A DNA stretch of 12,007 bases from Myxococcales bacterium. GTDB taxonomy: Bacteria > Myxococcota_A > Bradymonadia > Bradymonadales > Bradymonadaceae. Each line of letters starts with the position of its first letter. Within the stretch, counting starts at the first letter, position 1. The stretch spans positions 1 through 12,007 of the forward strand of contig SKMT01000271.1 in assembly GCA_007120915.1 (NCBI GenBank), read 5' to 3'. Position numbers and translations under genes: made by a program. This document shows positions 5,157 through 12,007 of this stretch, piece after piece. Under the pieces are notes generated by a model. It had not been told where the DNA came from, made no database searches, and saw nothing but the letters and a program-made list of their open reading frames with translations.

Positions 5157-7874
5157 ATGCGCTTTGTCGTCCCTCTGATCGTCGCTGTCGGTATTTGCTT
5201 CGCCTCCGGATGTGTCGGCTGCGAATCCGAACTAACCCACACCTCCGATCGCTGCCCCGATCACGAGTGCGTCGAATGCAGCGACCACGACGACTGCGAC
5301 GAAGGCGCATTCTGCGGGGAGGACCAGGGCGAGCAGGTCTGCCTGATCCAGGAGTGCGAACCAGACGCAACAGGCTGCGAAGGCGACACCCTGGTGCGCT
5401 GTGACGACGTGGGCAGTGGCTATCTGGATCCCGTCGACTGCCCCGGTGGATGCGACGGCGGTGAATGTATGTGCGACGACATCGACGACTGCGCAACCGG
5501 TGAGTCCTGCACGGACGACCGCTGCATCTGTCCCACCGATGTGCGCTGCGGCGAGGAAGGCGCCTGCTGTGGCGAGGCTGAAATCTGCGCCCCCGCCGAG
5601 GTCTGCGATGGGGACGGCAACTGCGAGACCGCCGACCTCTGCCAGCCCGAATGTAGCGGAGAATACTGCGGGGAAGACAACGAAATCTGCTGTGAAGGCG
5701 ACGAGCCGGTATGCAACCCCTTCGGCGAATGCGTCCCCGACTGCGGGGCGGACAGCCAACTTTGCGGCGACGACTTCGACACCTGCTGTGATGCCGGCGA
5801 CGTCTGCATCTTCGGCGACTGTGTCACCCCCGGACAGCCCTGCGACAGCTTCGCAGACTGCAGCTTCGACGAGTATTGCGACGAGGGACTTGGCAAGTGC
5901 ATGCCCGACGAGTTCCCCGACGATATCGAATGCTCCATGGAGGGGGACTTCGAAGAGATGGAGGTCACCGAAAAGTGGTCCTGGACCGACGAAGACATCA
6001 TCTCCTCACCGGTCGTCGGTGACGTCACCGCCGACGGAGAGCCGAACGTGGTGGTCAACGCCGCGCGCATCGACGGGGGCGGATGGCCCATCGGCAAGAT
6101 CTTCATCCTCGACTCCACCGGCGATGTCGTCCGCTCCATCCCCCATGACCCCGACCAAAACAGTTGGGGCTCCCATGGCCGCTCCAACATCGCCATCGCT
6201 GACGTCTCCGGCGACGGGGTGCTCGACATCATCTACGCCACCCGTCCCGTCTCCGGGGCCGATAGCTACATCGTGGCAGTCGACGGACAGGGCGAGTTGT
6301 TGTGGCGTGCCCACGACGCCAACGGCGATCCGGTCACAGAAGTGGTCAACAACGGCGGGGTGACCGCAGCGAACTTCGACGGCGACCCACAACAGACCGA
6401 AATCGTCGTCGGTGCCATGCTCATCGACAGCGACGGACAGGTCGTGTGGCACGAGCCCTCCGGAGGCACACCGTACGGCACCAATGCCGGCTATAACGGC
6501 GGGCTTCCCGTCGTCGCCGATCTGACCGGCGATGGCAATCACGAGATCATCACCGGCAGGGATGCCTGGCAGGTCGACTGGCAAAGCTCCCCGGGCAGCG
6601 AAGACCCCCAGGTGGAGGTGACCAGAATGTGGCAGCACGACGGGCCCGACGGGTATCCCGCCGTCGCCGACATCAACGGCGACTCCACCCCGGAGGTCGT
6701 TCTCGTCGCCAGCCAGACGGTGCGCGTGCTCGACGGTGACTCCGGCGAGCTGTTCTGCGGCGTCGACCCCACCGGCGACGACTGCGATGACGATGACAGC
6801 CTGCGCACCCAGCCGGTGACACTGCCCGGCCCGTCGACCAACAACCGCGGCGGCCCCCCCACCGTCGCTGACTTCGACGGCGACGGCCGGCCCGAAATCG
6901 GTGTTGCCGGCGGGCACTACTACACCGTCTTCGATGTCTACCGCCCCGGCTTCGGCGATGATGACGACCCGGAAAACATCGACGAAGACCTGCTCGACCA
7001 GTTCGACCAGGACGACCCCGAACTCGGCGAAATTTACGTGCGCTGGACCCGGGAGATTCAGGATTTGTCATCGAACGCCACCGGCTCATCGGTGTTCGAC
7101 TTCCAGGGCGACGGATCCGCCTCTGTCATCTACGGCGATGAGTGCTTCATGCGCTCCTACTCCGGCGTCGACGGTCAGGTAGAGCTCGAAATCATGAACT
7201 CCACGGCCACCATCCTGGAGTACCCCATCGTCGTCGATGTCGACGAAAATGGTCGCTCCGAAATCCTGGTGGTCGCCAACGACGTGGACCATTGCTCCGA
7301 CTGGGTCGACGGCTACCAGACCCGCGCCGGCATTTTCGTGTACGAAGATCCCAACGAGTTGTGGGTACACACCCGCTCGATCTGGAACCAGCACGCCTAC
7401 TCGATCGACAACATCTACGACGACGGCTCGATGCCCGACCTGGTTGACGACTGGTGGAACACCCACAACACCTTCCGGGCCAACCGTCAGGGCGAAGTGC
7501 CGCTTCACGCCCCGGATGTCACGGTCAGCACCCTGCAGGCCGACGACGTACTCTGCCCTCAGCAGCCGATCGAATTTCGCGCCACCATCGAAAACCAGGG
7601 CAAACGCGTGGTCACCGAAGGGTTGCCGGTCAGTCTCTACAACGCCGACACCGGAGAACTGCTGGAGACCAAAGTGCTCACCGAATCGATCTCGCCGGGG
7701 GGGATGGTGGAGGTGCGCTTCCACTACGAAGTCGACGCCGCCGATATCAACAGTGAGGTCACCTACATGGTCGTGGCCAACGACGAAGACGCCGAAGACG
7801 GCGAACCTGTCGACGACTGCGAACCGGACAACGCCTCCGCCCAGATCACCGCACTCTGTTATGTCCCGGGGTGA
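5157..7874 (+). CDS. Cys-rich and FG-GAP/VCBS beta-propeller lipoprotein
   Basis: The open frame extends to 5016, but the ATG at 5157 gives a textbook lipoprotein signal peptide (MRFVVPLIVAVGICFASG-C, Cys19), so I place the start there although no clear ribosome-binding site precedes it. The product is 905 residues. Residues ~20-262 are a Cys-dense, acidic region with recurring CGExxEICC- and GECVPxC-like units, probably many disulfides. Residues ~284-709 contain eight calcium-site-like FG-GAP/VCBS motifs, for example VADLTGDGNHEIITG, VADINGDSTPEVVLVA and VADFDGDGRPEIGVAGG. Residues ~735-778 carry the conserved TRSIWNQHAYSIDNIYDDG...NTFRANRQG segment that accompanies such propellers in Myxococcota. 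Residues ~786-905 look like a CARDB/Ig-like domain. It is an exported surface or outer-membrane-anchored protein, with likely adhesion or ligand binding. It lies between two GLUG paralogues. Confidence 0.87.
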   Translation: MRFVVPLIVAVGICFASGCVGCESELTHTSDRCPDHECVECSDHDDCDEGAFCGEDQGEQVCLIQECEPDATGCEGDTLVRCDDVGSGYLDPVDCPGGCDGGECMCDDIDDCATGESCTDDRCICPTDVRCGEEGACCGEAEICAPAEVCDGDGNCETADLCQPECSGEYCGEDNEICCEGDEPVCNPFGECVPDCGADSQLCGDDFDTCCDAGDVCIFGDCVTPGQPCDSFADCSFDEYCDEGLGKCMPDEFPDDIECSMEGDFEEMEVTEKWSWTDEDIISSPVVGDVTADGEPNVVVNAARIDGGGWPIGKIFILDSTGDVVRSIPHDPDQNSWGSHGRSNIAIADVSGDGVLDIIYATRPVSGADSYIVAVDGQGELLWRAHDANGDPVTEVVNNGGVTAANFDGDPQQTEIVVGAMLIDSDGQVVWHEPSGGTPYGTNAGYNGGLPVVADLTGDGNHEIITGRDAWQVDWQSSPGSEDPQVEVTRMWQHDGPDGYPAVADINGDSTPEVVLVASQTVRVLDGDSGELFCGVDPTGDDCDDDDSLRTQPVTLPGPSTNNRGGPPTVADFDGDGRPEIGVAGGHYYTVFDVYRPGFGDDDDPENIDEDLLDQFDQDDPELGEIYVRWTREIQDLSSNATGSSVFDFQGDGSASVIYGDECFMRSYSGVDGQVELEIMNSTATILEYPIVVDVDENGRSEILVVANDVDHCSDWVDGYQTRAGIFVYEDPNELWVHTRSIWNQHAYSIDNIYDDGSMPDLVDDWWNTHNTFRANRQGEVPLHAPDVTVSTLQADDVLCPQQPIEFRATIENQGKRVVTEGLPVSLYNADTGELLETKVLTESISPGGMVEVRFHYEVDAADINSEVTYMVVANDEDAEDGEPVDDCEPDNASAQITALCYVPG

Positions 7875-7915
7875 GCAACTCGCCTCATCACGAGTGCCGA
7901 TCCTCCTGTCCGGAA

Positions 7916-7945
7916 TTGACAACCACCACAACCTGAGGCGACACT
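7916..7945 (+). promoter_or_regulatory. Shared promoter-like element, copy 2 (TTGACA-N16-GCGACACT)
   Basis: TTGACA (7916-7921), exactly 16 bp, then GCGACACT (7938-7945) repeats the element seen at 3379-3408. It ends 40 nt before the start codon at 7986 and lies in the 111-bp gap after the FG-GAP gene. The second GLUG gene therefore probably has its own start site. Confidence 0.6.
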
Positions 7946-7985
7946 CAGGGCACATTTCCGTATTTCGTCAGGATGTGGAGGAGTT

Positions 7986-9569
7986 ATGTGTACGTCACGA
8001 CGGCCGTACTGCCCGTGGGCAGCCGGGATGTTGGTAGTGATGCTGTTCACCGTCGGTTGTGAAGGACTATTCGGTGATTTGCCGGCCTTTCAGGTCGAGT
8101 TGGCTTCCTGTGAAAGTGACGCCGATGGCAACTACGGGGGTGGTGAGGGGACGCTGCAGGATCCCTACGTTCTCTGTGCACCGGAACACCTCCAACAATT
8201 GGCCGAATCGGACGACCTGGATGCCCACTTTCGCGTCACCGCCGAGATCGACGCCGAAGACGTGCAGATCGATCCCATCGGCACCTATGATGCCCCCTTT
8301 CATGGCACCTTCGAGGCCGACTATCCCATCAAGGGGCTGGAACTGATCATCGATGAGGGACTCGCCGGGCTGTTCGGGGTGATCGACGACGACGGTGAAA
8401 TCCGGGGGCTGACCCTTCACGACACCGATATCGTGGGCAATGACGTCGCCGGCATCGTCGCCGCTATCAACCGCGGTGAGATCGTCGATGCAGATATTGC
8501 CGGAACCGTCGATGGTGACTCCCGGGTCGGCGGGATTGTCGGGGTTAATGAATCCGGCGCTGTGATCGAGAACATCGTGGCCGATGTCAAAGTCAGCGGC
8601 AGGAATTGGACCGGAGGCATCAGCGGGGAAAATTACGGCGAGATCAACGACGTCGACGCCTCCGTCTCGGTTTCAACCGGGCGCACCATCGGTGAGAGCG
8701 CCGGCGAAGATTCTCGCGTCACCGCCGGCGCCGCCGCCAAGAACGCCGGTGAGATCAACGACGTGGTGTTGGAAGGGGACGTCGAATCGGGCGGCACTCT
8801 TCGGCCGAGCGGTTCTGCCGCTGAGGTCACGGCCGGGCTGGTAGGCCTGAATACCGGTACGATCTCGCAGTCGATGACCGACATGGACATCGTCAGCGGT
8901 GGAACGATCGACGTCCACTTTAGTGATGAAGAAGGGGTATATGAATCGGGCGCGTTTCTCGCCGCCGGGTTCGCCGGCTATAATACCGGGACGATTCGCC
9001 GTTCTTCGTCTGCCGGTAGCGCCGGGACGACCGGCAGTATCGAGGACGAAGAAAACAACCTGTCGTTCCCCTACAAGGCTGCCGGGTTTGCCGCCATGAA
9101 TGGCGGACGGATCGAAGACTGCTACACCACAACCGAGTCCGTGGATTTTCGCGAGAGTTTCAGCGGCGCGAGTCTCTCCGGGTTTGTCGTACGTCTGGAG
9201 GGCGAGCCTATGGCATTGCGCGAATTGGACGTCAGCGTCGAGGAAACGGAGGACGAACCGTCACTGCGCCGCGTCTACGCCGCCGGACATGTTGACGACG
9301 CTACTGTGCAAGGCGGAGTGACAGCCCGTTCCCCTTCCGAAGGTGTCATTGACGCATCGGTCTGGGACATCGAGACCACCGGTGTGGAGACGTCCAGTTC
9401 GTCAAACTCTTCGGACAAAGCCGGCATCTCATCCGACCGGTTCAGTGAAGCTGGCGCCAGCTCCATGTTTTCGGACTGGAACTTCTCGGCTGTCTGGGAA
9501 TACGCCAATGTCCCCGGTGAAAGCGCGGACATCGAACGCCCGGTGCTGCAGTGGCAGCTCGACGACTGA
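7986..9569 (+). CDS. GLUG-repeat surface lipoprotein, paralogue B
   Basis: A 527-residue lipoprotein. The ATG at 7986 follows GGAGGAG (7977-7983) closely. The signal peptide has Arg5-Arg6, a hydrophobic core WAAGMLVVMLFTVG and lipidated Cys25, followed by EGLFGDLPAF, which matches the EGLFTDLEDI that follows the lipid Cys of paralogue A. The lead-in (GEGTLQDPYVLCAPEHLQQL, HFRVTAEIDAED, DAPFHGTFEADY) is followed by GLUG-like repeats at ~118-370, such as GGIVGVNESGAVIENIVADV and GGISGENYGEINDVDASV. The terminal cap is SVWDIETTGVE, then DWNFSAVWEY and ERPVLQW. A Ser-rich tract (about 463-471) lies inside the cap, where paralogue A has an Asp/Lys stretch. The expected fold is a parallel beta-helix on the cell surface. 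No enzymatic motif is seen. Its stop is 6 bp from that of the convergent barrel gene. Confidence 0.87.
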   Translation: MCTSRRPYCPWAAGMLVVMLFTVGCEGLFGDLPAFQVELASCESDADGNYGGGEGTLQDPYVLCAPEHLQQLAESDDLDAHFRVTAEIDAEDVQIDPIGTYDAPFHGTFEADYPIKGLELIIDEGLAGLFGVIDDDGEIRGLTLHDTDIVGNDVAGIVAAINRGEIVDADIAGTVDGDSRVGGIVGVNESGAVIENIVADVKVSGRNWTGGISGENYGEINDVDASVSVSTGRTIGESAGEDSRVTAGAAAKNAGEINDVVLEGDVESGGTLRPSGSAAEVTAGLVGLNTGTISQSMTDMDIVSGGTIDVHFSDEEGVYESGAFLAAGFAGYNTGTIRRSSSAGSAGTTGSIEDEENNLSFPYKAAGFAAMNGGRIEDCYTTTESVDFRESFSGASLSGFVVRLEGEPMALRELDVSVEETEDEPSLRRVYAAGHVDDATVQGGVTARSPSEGVIDASVWDIETTGVETSSSSNSSDKAGISSDRFSEAGASSMFSDWNFSAVWEYANVPGESADIERPVLQWQLDD

Positions 9570-9575
9570 CCTGGA

Positions 9576-10175
9576 TCAAAACTCGTAGCCCAGCTTCACC
9601 CCGGCGCGTCCCAGAGTGCCCACCCGCGCGATCTGGTGGATCGACAGGTCTGCGCCGAGGGTCCAGCCGGTCTCTAAGGTGTACTCATAGCTGGCGCGGA
9701 TCGCGCCGGTGAGATAGCCCACGGGCTCCGATTCCTCATCGCCGGGGTTAAACGCCCATAGATATCCCAGCTCCGGGCCAATCGCGAAGGTCGACTCATC
9801 GAAGGGAGCCTGCAGACGAATCCCACCGAGTGTGGGCACCGTCACCGTGGCGCCGTGCCAGGTCGCCCCACTTCGTCCCGTCAGCGCCACGTTGCGCCCG
9901 AGATGAAAGTTCAGGCTCACATCGGCCCCGGGCGCGATTTCCATATCCTCCGGATCCATCTCGCTGTCGCCCAGCGGACCGATGAAGGCGCCGGGGCCGC
10001 CGAATATGGCCATATCTCCCATGTCCCGATGCTCCGGCTCCGTCCAGTCTCCGCCGGGGGCGGTGGGCCCGTGGGTCGACCCTGCGGCCAGCGCCGGGGC
10101 GGCCATGAAGGTCAGACACACCGCAAAAACGGTGGCAACGGTTCGGTGTGACAGCAATCTGTTCCTGGAATTCAT
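9576..10175 (-). CDS. Small outer-membrane beta-barrel protein, tandem copy 1
   Basis: A 199-residue precursor. I start at the ATG at 10175-10173 because AGGAG (10182-10186) is 6 nt upstream; an in-frame ATG at 10196 has no such site. A Sec signal peptide occupies residues 1-30, with cleavage likely after APALA. A Gly/Pro/Asp/Glu-rich segment (to ~80) leads into alternating amphipathic strands such as VSLNFHLGRNVALTGRSGATW, AIGPELGYLWAF, AIRASYEYTLETGWTLGADL and GRAGVKLGYEF. The chain ends in an aromatic strand with C-terminal Phe, the signal recognised by the BAM assembly machinery. The adjacent upstream gene (10241-10741) is a clear relative. Function is unknown: structural, porin-like or a member of the OmpA/OmpW-like small barrels. 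Confidence 0.78.
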   Translation of the reverse strand: MNSRNRLLSHRTVATVFAVCLTFMAAPALAAGSTHGPTAPGGDWTEPEHRDMGDMAIFGGPGAFIGPLGDSEMDPEDMEIAPGADVSLNFHLGRNVALTGRSGATWHGATVTVPTLGGIRLQAPFDESTFAIGPELGYLWAFNPGDEESEPVGYLTGAIRASYEYTLETGWTLGADLSIHQIARVGTLGRAGVKLGYEF

Positions 10176-10181
10176 CGCATG

Positions 10182-10186
10182 CTCCT
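10182..10186 (-). promoter_or_regulatory. Ribosome-binding site that decides the start of barrel gene 1
   Basis: AGGAG on the - strand lies 6 nt before the ATG at 10175. It favours this start over the in-frame ATG at 10196, and the resulting protein begins with a regular Sec signal peptide. Confidence 0.6.
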
Positions 10187-10240
10187 GGTTGGTCATCTTT
10201 GGTCAGCCATCCATTTCGACGCGCCGGCTCCACTCAGCAT

Positions 10241-10741
10241 TCAAAATTCCCATCCAACCTTCAATGCTCCACCGGGAAGCCATCCCGCCGACGGCAGAAA
10301 CTCCGCGCCCAGGTCAAAACCGTAGGAGAATCCGGATTCGAATGCGAATTCGTAGCTCGTTCTCATCCCCAACGCCGGCCCCACCGACGGGATCTCATCG
10401 TCTCCGAAAGCAACAAAAGCGCCCAGCGTCGGACTCAGCGCAATCGTGGCCGCTCCCAGCGGAAACTGAAACCGCGCTCCCCCGACCGCCGGCAGCCACA
10501 ACACCGGATCCCGCACCGCCACGGCGGTGCGGGCCGTCACCGCCAGATAAGGGGTCAGATGCACATTCGTCGACACTTCCGCTCCGGGAGTAAACTCCTC
10601 GAACTCCACGCCGTAACCCGCCGCGCCGACAAACACCGAGACGTCCCCGGCGGTGCGGTCCGGCGGGTAGACCGGATTGGCAAATGCGTACGCCGGAAGC
10701 AGCAGTGCCAGTGTAAAAGCTGCAAGTGTGTGTCGTTTCAT
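10241..10741 (-). CDS. Small outer-membrane beta-barrel protein, tandem copy 2
   Basis: A 166-residue precursor with the signal peptide MKRHTLAAFTLALLLPAYAFA (cleavage near residue 21). The mature part is made of short amphipathic strands separated by Gly/Asp/Pro turns and ends in LKVGWEF, an outer-membrane C-terminal signature. It aligns over its last ~110 residues with the downstream barrel gene: PGAEVSTNVHL against PGADVSLNFHL, LPAVGGARFQFP against VPTLGGIRLQAP, RTSYEFAFESGF against RASYEYTLETGW, and the same ending. Only the N-terminal Gly/Asp-rich segment of copy 1 is missing. The genes run in the same direction, 65 bp apart, so they are probably co-transcribed and arose by tandem duplication. 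A GGGGGA upstream of the ATG is the only candidate ribosome-binding site. Confidence 0.78.
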   Translation of the reverse strand: MKRHTLAAFTLALLLPAYAFANPVYPPDRTAGDVSVFVGAAGYGVEFEEFTPGAEVSTNVHLTPYLAVTARTAVAVRDPVLWLPAVGGARFQFPLGAATIALSPTLGAFVAFGDDEIPSVGPALGMRTSYEFAFESGFSYGFDLGAEFLPSAGWLPGGALKVGWEF

Positions 10742-10882
10742 TTGTGTCCCCCGTGAGTCTCTGGCGGACTGGATCGCTTGTTCTGTCTCAGTTCCCAGCG
10801 GGGGTCATCCTACCCTCGTCCACCCGCGCTCCCTGCGTTTCACTACGGTCGCACGGGCCCACCAGGGGGGCATAACAGCCGC

Positions 10883-10959
10883 CACCTACCACCCACCACC
10901 GAACACCCAGCGCCCAGCGCCCAGCGCCCAGAGCCCAGTGCCCAGTGCCCAGTGCCTAC
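10883..10959 (-). repeat. G-rich heptanucleotide tandem array 2 (11 units)
   Basis: On the + strand the array reads as 7-mers, in order CACCTAC, CACCCAC, CACCGAA, CACCCAG, three CGCCCAG, AGCCCAG, two TGCCCAG, TGCCTAC. The - strand therefore carries a GGG in nearly every unit (TGGGCGC/TGGGCAC), a run that could form a G-quadruplex. The array begins in the stop codon of the PAP2 gene: the TAG at 10958-10956 is the first three bases of the TAGGCAC unit. The block CCACCGAACACCCAG (10896-10910) recurs exactly at 11627-11641 in array 3. Confidence 0.88.
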
Positions 10960-11555
10960 TCCTCGATCCAGCCCCGTCGGATGGCAGGCGCGAACAACCA
11001 CCGAAACAGCGGCTGAACCACCCCTTCGTACACCGGGGCGATCAGCACGTCGCGCCAGTGCGCCACCGCGGCAGCGACGGTCACCGACAACACCACCGCC
11101 CCCAGCATATCGAGCGGGAAATGAACGCCCAGATACACCCGCGCCCATCCCACGGCGACGGTGAGCGCCAAAAACACCGCTCCCAGCCGCCGGGTCACCG
11201 CGTTGAGCAGAAACGTGCAGGAGACCGCCAGCATGATCGCGGCGTGATTGCTGGGAAACGCCGGGGTGGCATCGTAGTCGATAAACGTGTTGCCAATGGG
11301 CACCACGAAGGGCCGCGGCTGGGGCCACAGCCAGCCGATGACCGTGCTGATCGCCAACACCACGGCCACCACAAAGAAGGTTTCGGTGAACGCCCGGCGA
11401 ATCCGATCCCCGCCGGCGAGCCAGCCCACCACCAGCACCAGGGGCACCAGAGAGATCAGGTACACCGCCGCAAACTCTCCGAACCCCAACAAAAACGGAT
11501 GACTCTGCTCTGTGGCGTTGATCGCCTCGAAAATCGTGTGGTTCAACTCTTCCAT
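10956..11555 (-). CDS. PAP2-family membrane phosphatase (undecaprenyl-diphosphate phosphatase-like)
   Basis: A 199-residue inner-membrane protein with the three PAP2 phosphatase motifs: WPQPRPF at 77-83 (the RP of motif 1), PSNH at 101-104 (motif 2, His104 as general acid) and RVYLGVHFPLD at 139-149 (motif 3, Arg139, nucleophile His145, Asp149). Five or six hydrophobic segments fit the family (about 26-46, 57-77, 104-120, 124-138, 147-167), with the active site facing the periplasm. PSNH rather than PSGH is close to the BcrC type that recycles undecaprenyl diphosphate for peptidoglycan synthesis, but other lipid phosphates are possible. The ATG at 11555 has GAGGG immediately against it, which is too close. 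A TTG three codons later would have better spacing, so the start is uncertain by a few residues. Heptad arrays lie on both sides. Confidence 0.85.
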   Translation of the reverse strand: MEELNHTIFEAINATEQSHPFLLGFGEFAAVYLISLVPLVLVVGWLAGGDRIRRAFTETFFVVAVVLAISTVIGWLWPQPRPFVVPIGNTFIDYDATPAFPSNHAAIMLAVSCTFLLNAVTRRLGAVFLALTVAVGWARVYLGVHFPLDMLGAVVLSVTVAAAVAHWRDVLIAPVYEGVVQPLFRWLFAPAIRRGWIEE

Positions 11556-11627
11556 CCCTCACCCACTGTTGATCGCCTCCGGGAATCTCAACCCCCAAAC
11601 TCCCCGTCCCCATCCGGGTCGGGATTC

Positions 11628-11774
11628 CACCGAACACCCAGCACCCAGCGCCCAGCACCCAGCGCCCAGCGCCCAGCACCCAGCACCCAGCGCCCAGTGC
11701 CCAGCACCCAGCACCCAGCACCCAGCCCCCAGCGCCCAGCGCCCAGCACCCAGCGCCCAGCACCTAACACCTAC
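11628..11774 (-). repeat. G-rich heptanucleotide tandem array 3 (21 units)
   Basis: 147 bp of uninterrupted 7-mers. On the + strand these are CACCGAA, then 18 units of CACCCAG/CGCCCAG type (one TGCCCAG and one CCCCCAG), then CACCTAA and CACCTAC. The - strand is (TGGGYRC)n with GGG every 7 nt, which could hold several adjacent G-quadruplexes. The array begins in the stop codon of the leftward partial gene (TAG 11773-11771 = start of the TAGGTGT unit) and ends about 70 bp before the PAP2 start. Because 7 is not a multiple of 3, all three leftward frames give the same Leu-Gly-Ala-Gly-Trp-type peptide. This explains the long spurious frames across it. Confidence 0.92.
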
Positions 11775-12007
11775 TCCGGGTATAACTCGGGGTCGACGGG
11801 TCCGTCGGTGTCAATCCACTCTCGCATCGCCGGGACCATCTGCTCGTCCCACCGCGTCTCGTCGACGCGAATCGCCAGAAACTCCCGGTACAGCGCGTCC
11901 ATGATCTCTTCGAGCTCTTCGAGCAGGTACATCCGCTCGTAGAACTTCTCGTCTTCGCGCTTCGACAGCACCGACGGGATTTTGACCGACGTGTAGTCCA
12001 TCCCCTC
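11771..12007 (-). CDS. 3' end of an unrecognised protein (partial)
   Basis: An open frame enters from the right edge and stops at TAG 11773-11771. The visible C-terminal part (79 residues) is highly charged and probably helical: KREDEKFYERMYLLEELEEI, then MDALYREFLAIRVDETRW and an acidic end GPVDPELYPE. An ATG at 12001 is preceded immediately by GAGGGG, which is too close to act as a ribosome-binding site, and the frame is open to the edge. The Met is therefore probably internal and the gene continues outside the window. I recognise no family. Its stop codon lies in a heptad unit of array 3. Confidence 0.6.
   Translation of the reverse strand, partial: EGMDYTSVKIPSVLSKREDEKFYERMYLLEELEEIMDALYREFLAIRVDETRWDEQMVPAMREWIDTDGPVDPELYPE

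Noticed and set aside
6006..6917. Antisense frames of about 300 codons opposite the FG-GAP gene (also 7086-7955)
   Set aside because: They are expected from the codon bias of a high-GC gene; composition is Val/Gly/Asp mirror-like, with no recognisable motifs.
10843..11763. Long leftward frame (306 codons) beginning with Leu-Gly-Ala-Gly-Trp-type repeats
   Set aside because: The start is translation of the heptad array, which is open in all three leftward frames. The rest overlaps the well-supported PAP2 gene in another frame.
11628..11774. Array 3 as a CRISPR
   Set aside because: The units are contiguous 7-mers without spacers, and no cas genes are present.
10677..11942. Long rightward frame (421 codons) rich in Pro, Ala, Gln and Ser
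   Set aside because: It runs antisense to the PAP2 gene and through both heptad arrays, giving repeated APS/QRP-type peptides. It has no domain and no ribosome-binding site.

Overview
The window reads as chromosome from a high-GC, Gram-negative, outer-membrane-bearing bacterium. The gene style (Cys-rich plus FG-GAP lipoproteins, GLUG-repeat lipoproteins, a Kelch lipoprotein, small beta-barrel proteins ending in Phe) is most like the Myxococcota/Bradymonadales group. That placement is inferred from gene style; no marker gene is present. I see no rRNA, tRNA, transposase, phage gene or CRISPR array.

Layout. (1) 1-223: 3' end of an unrecognised + strand gene, convergent with a small cupin (DUF985/Cupin_5) gene at 280-726 (-). 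(2) 727-1044: an AT-richer intergenic stretch with a G-rich heptanucleotide array touching the cupin start codon, then a likely promoter and repeated palindromic operator-like sites in front of a class I methyltransferase gene (1045-1866, +). (3) 1867-3063 (-): a Kelch beta-propeller lipoprotein whose stop codon abuts the methyltransferase stop. (4) 3451-9569 (+): three consecutive secreted lipoproteins. Two paralogous GLUG beta-helix proteins flank a 905-residue Cys-rich/FG-GAP protein. Both GLUG genes share the same unusual upstream element, TTGACA-N16-GCGACACT, placed about 40 nt before each start codon. (5) 9576-10741 (-): two tandem, related small outer-membrane beta-barrel proteins. (6) 10956-11555 (-): a PAP2 / undecaprenyl-diphosphate phosphatase-type membrane protein. 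(7) 11771-12007 (-): the 3' end of an unrecognised gene.

How it fits together. Most of the window encodes cell-envelope and surface proteins: four lipoproteins, two barrels and one polytopic lipid phosphatase. The GLUG/FG-GAP/GLUG block looks like a co-regulated surface-protein locus, because the two outer genes are paralogues with the same promoter-like element. The strongest non-coding signal is a family of 7-bp tandem repeats with a GGG in nearly every unit (726-777, 10883-10959, 11628-11774). They could form G-quadruplexes. Two of the arrays start inside the stop codon of the gene they follow. No defence or biosynthetic system is evident. The most original material is the shared promoter element, the heptad arrays and the operator-like repeats before the methyltransferase.
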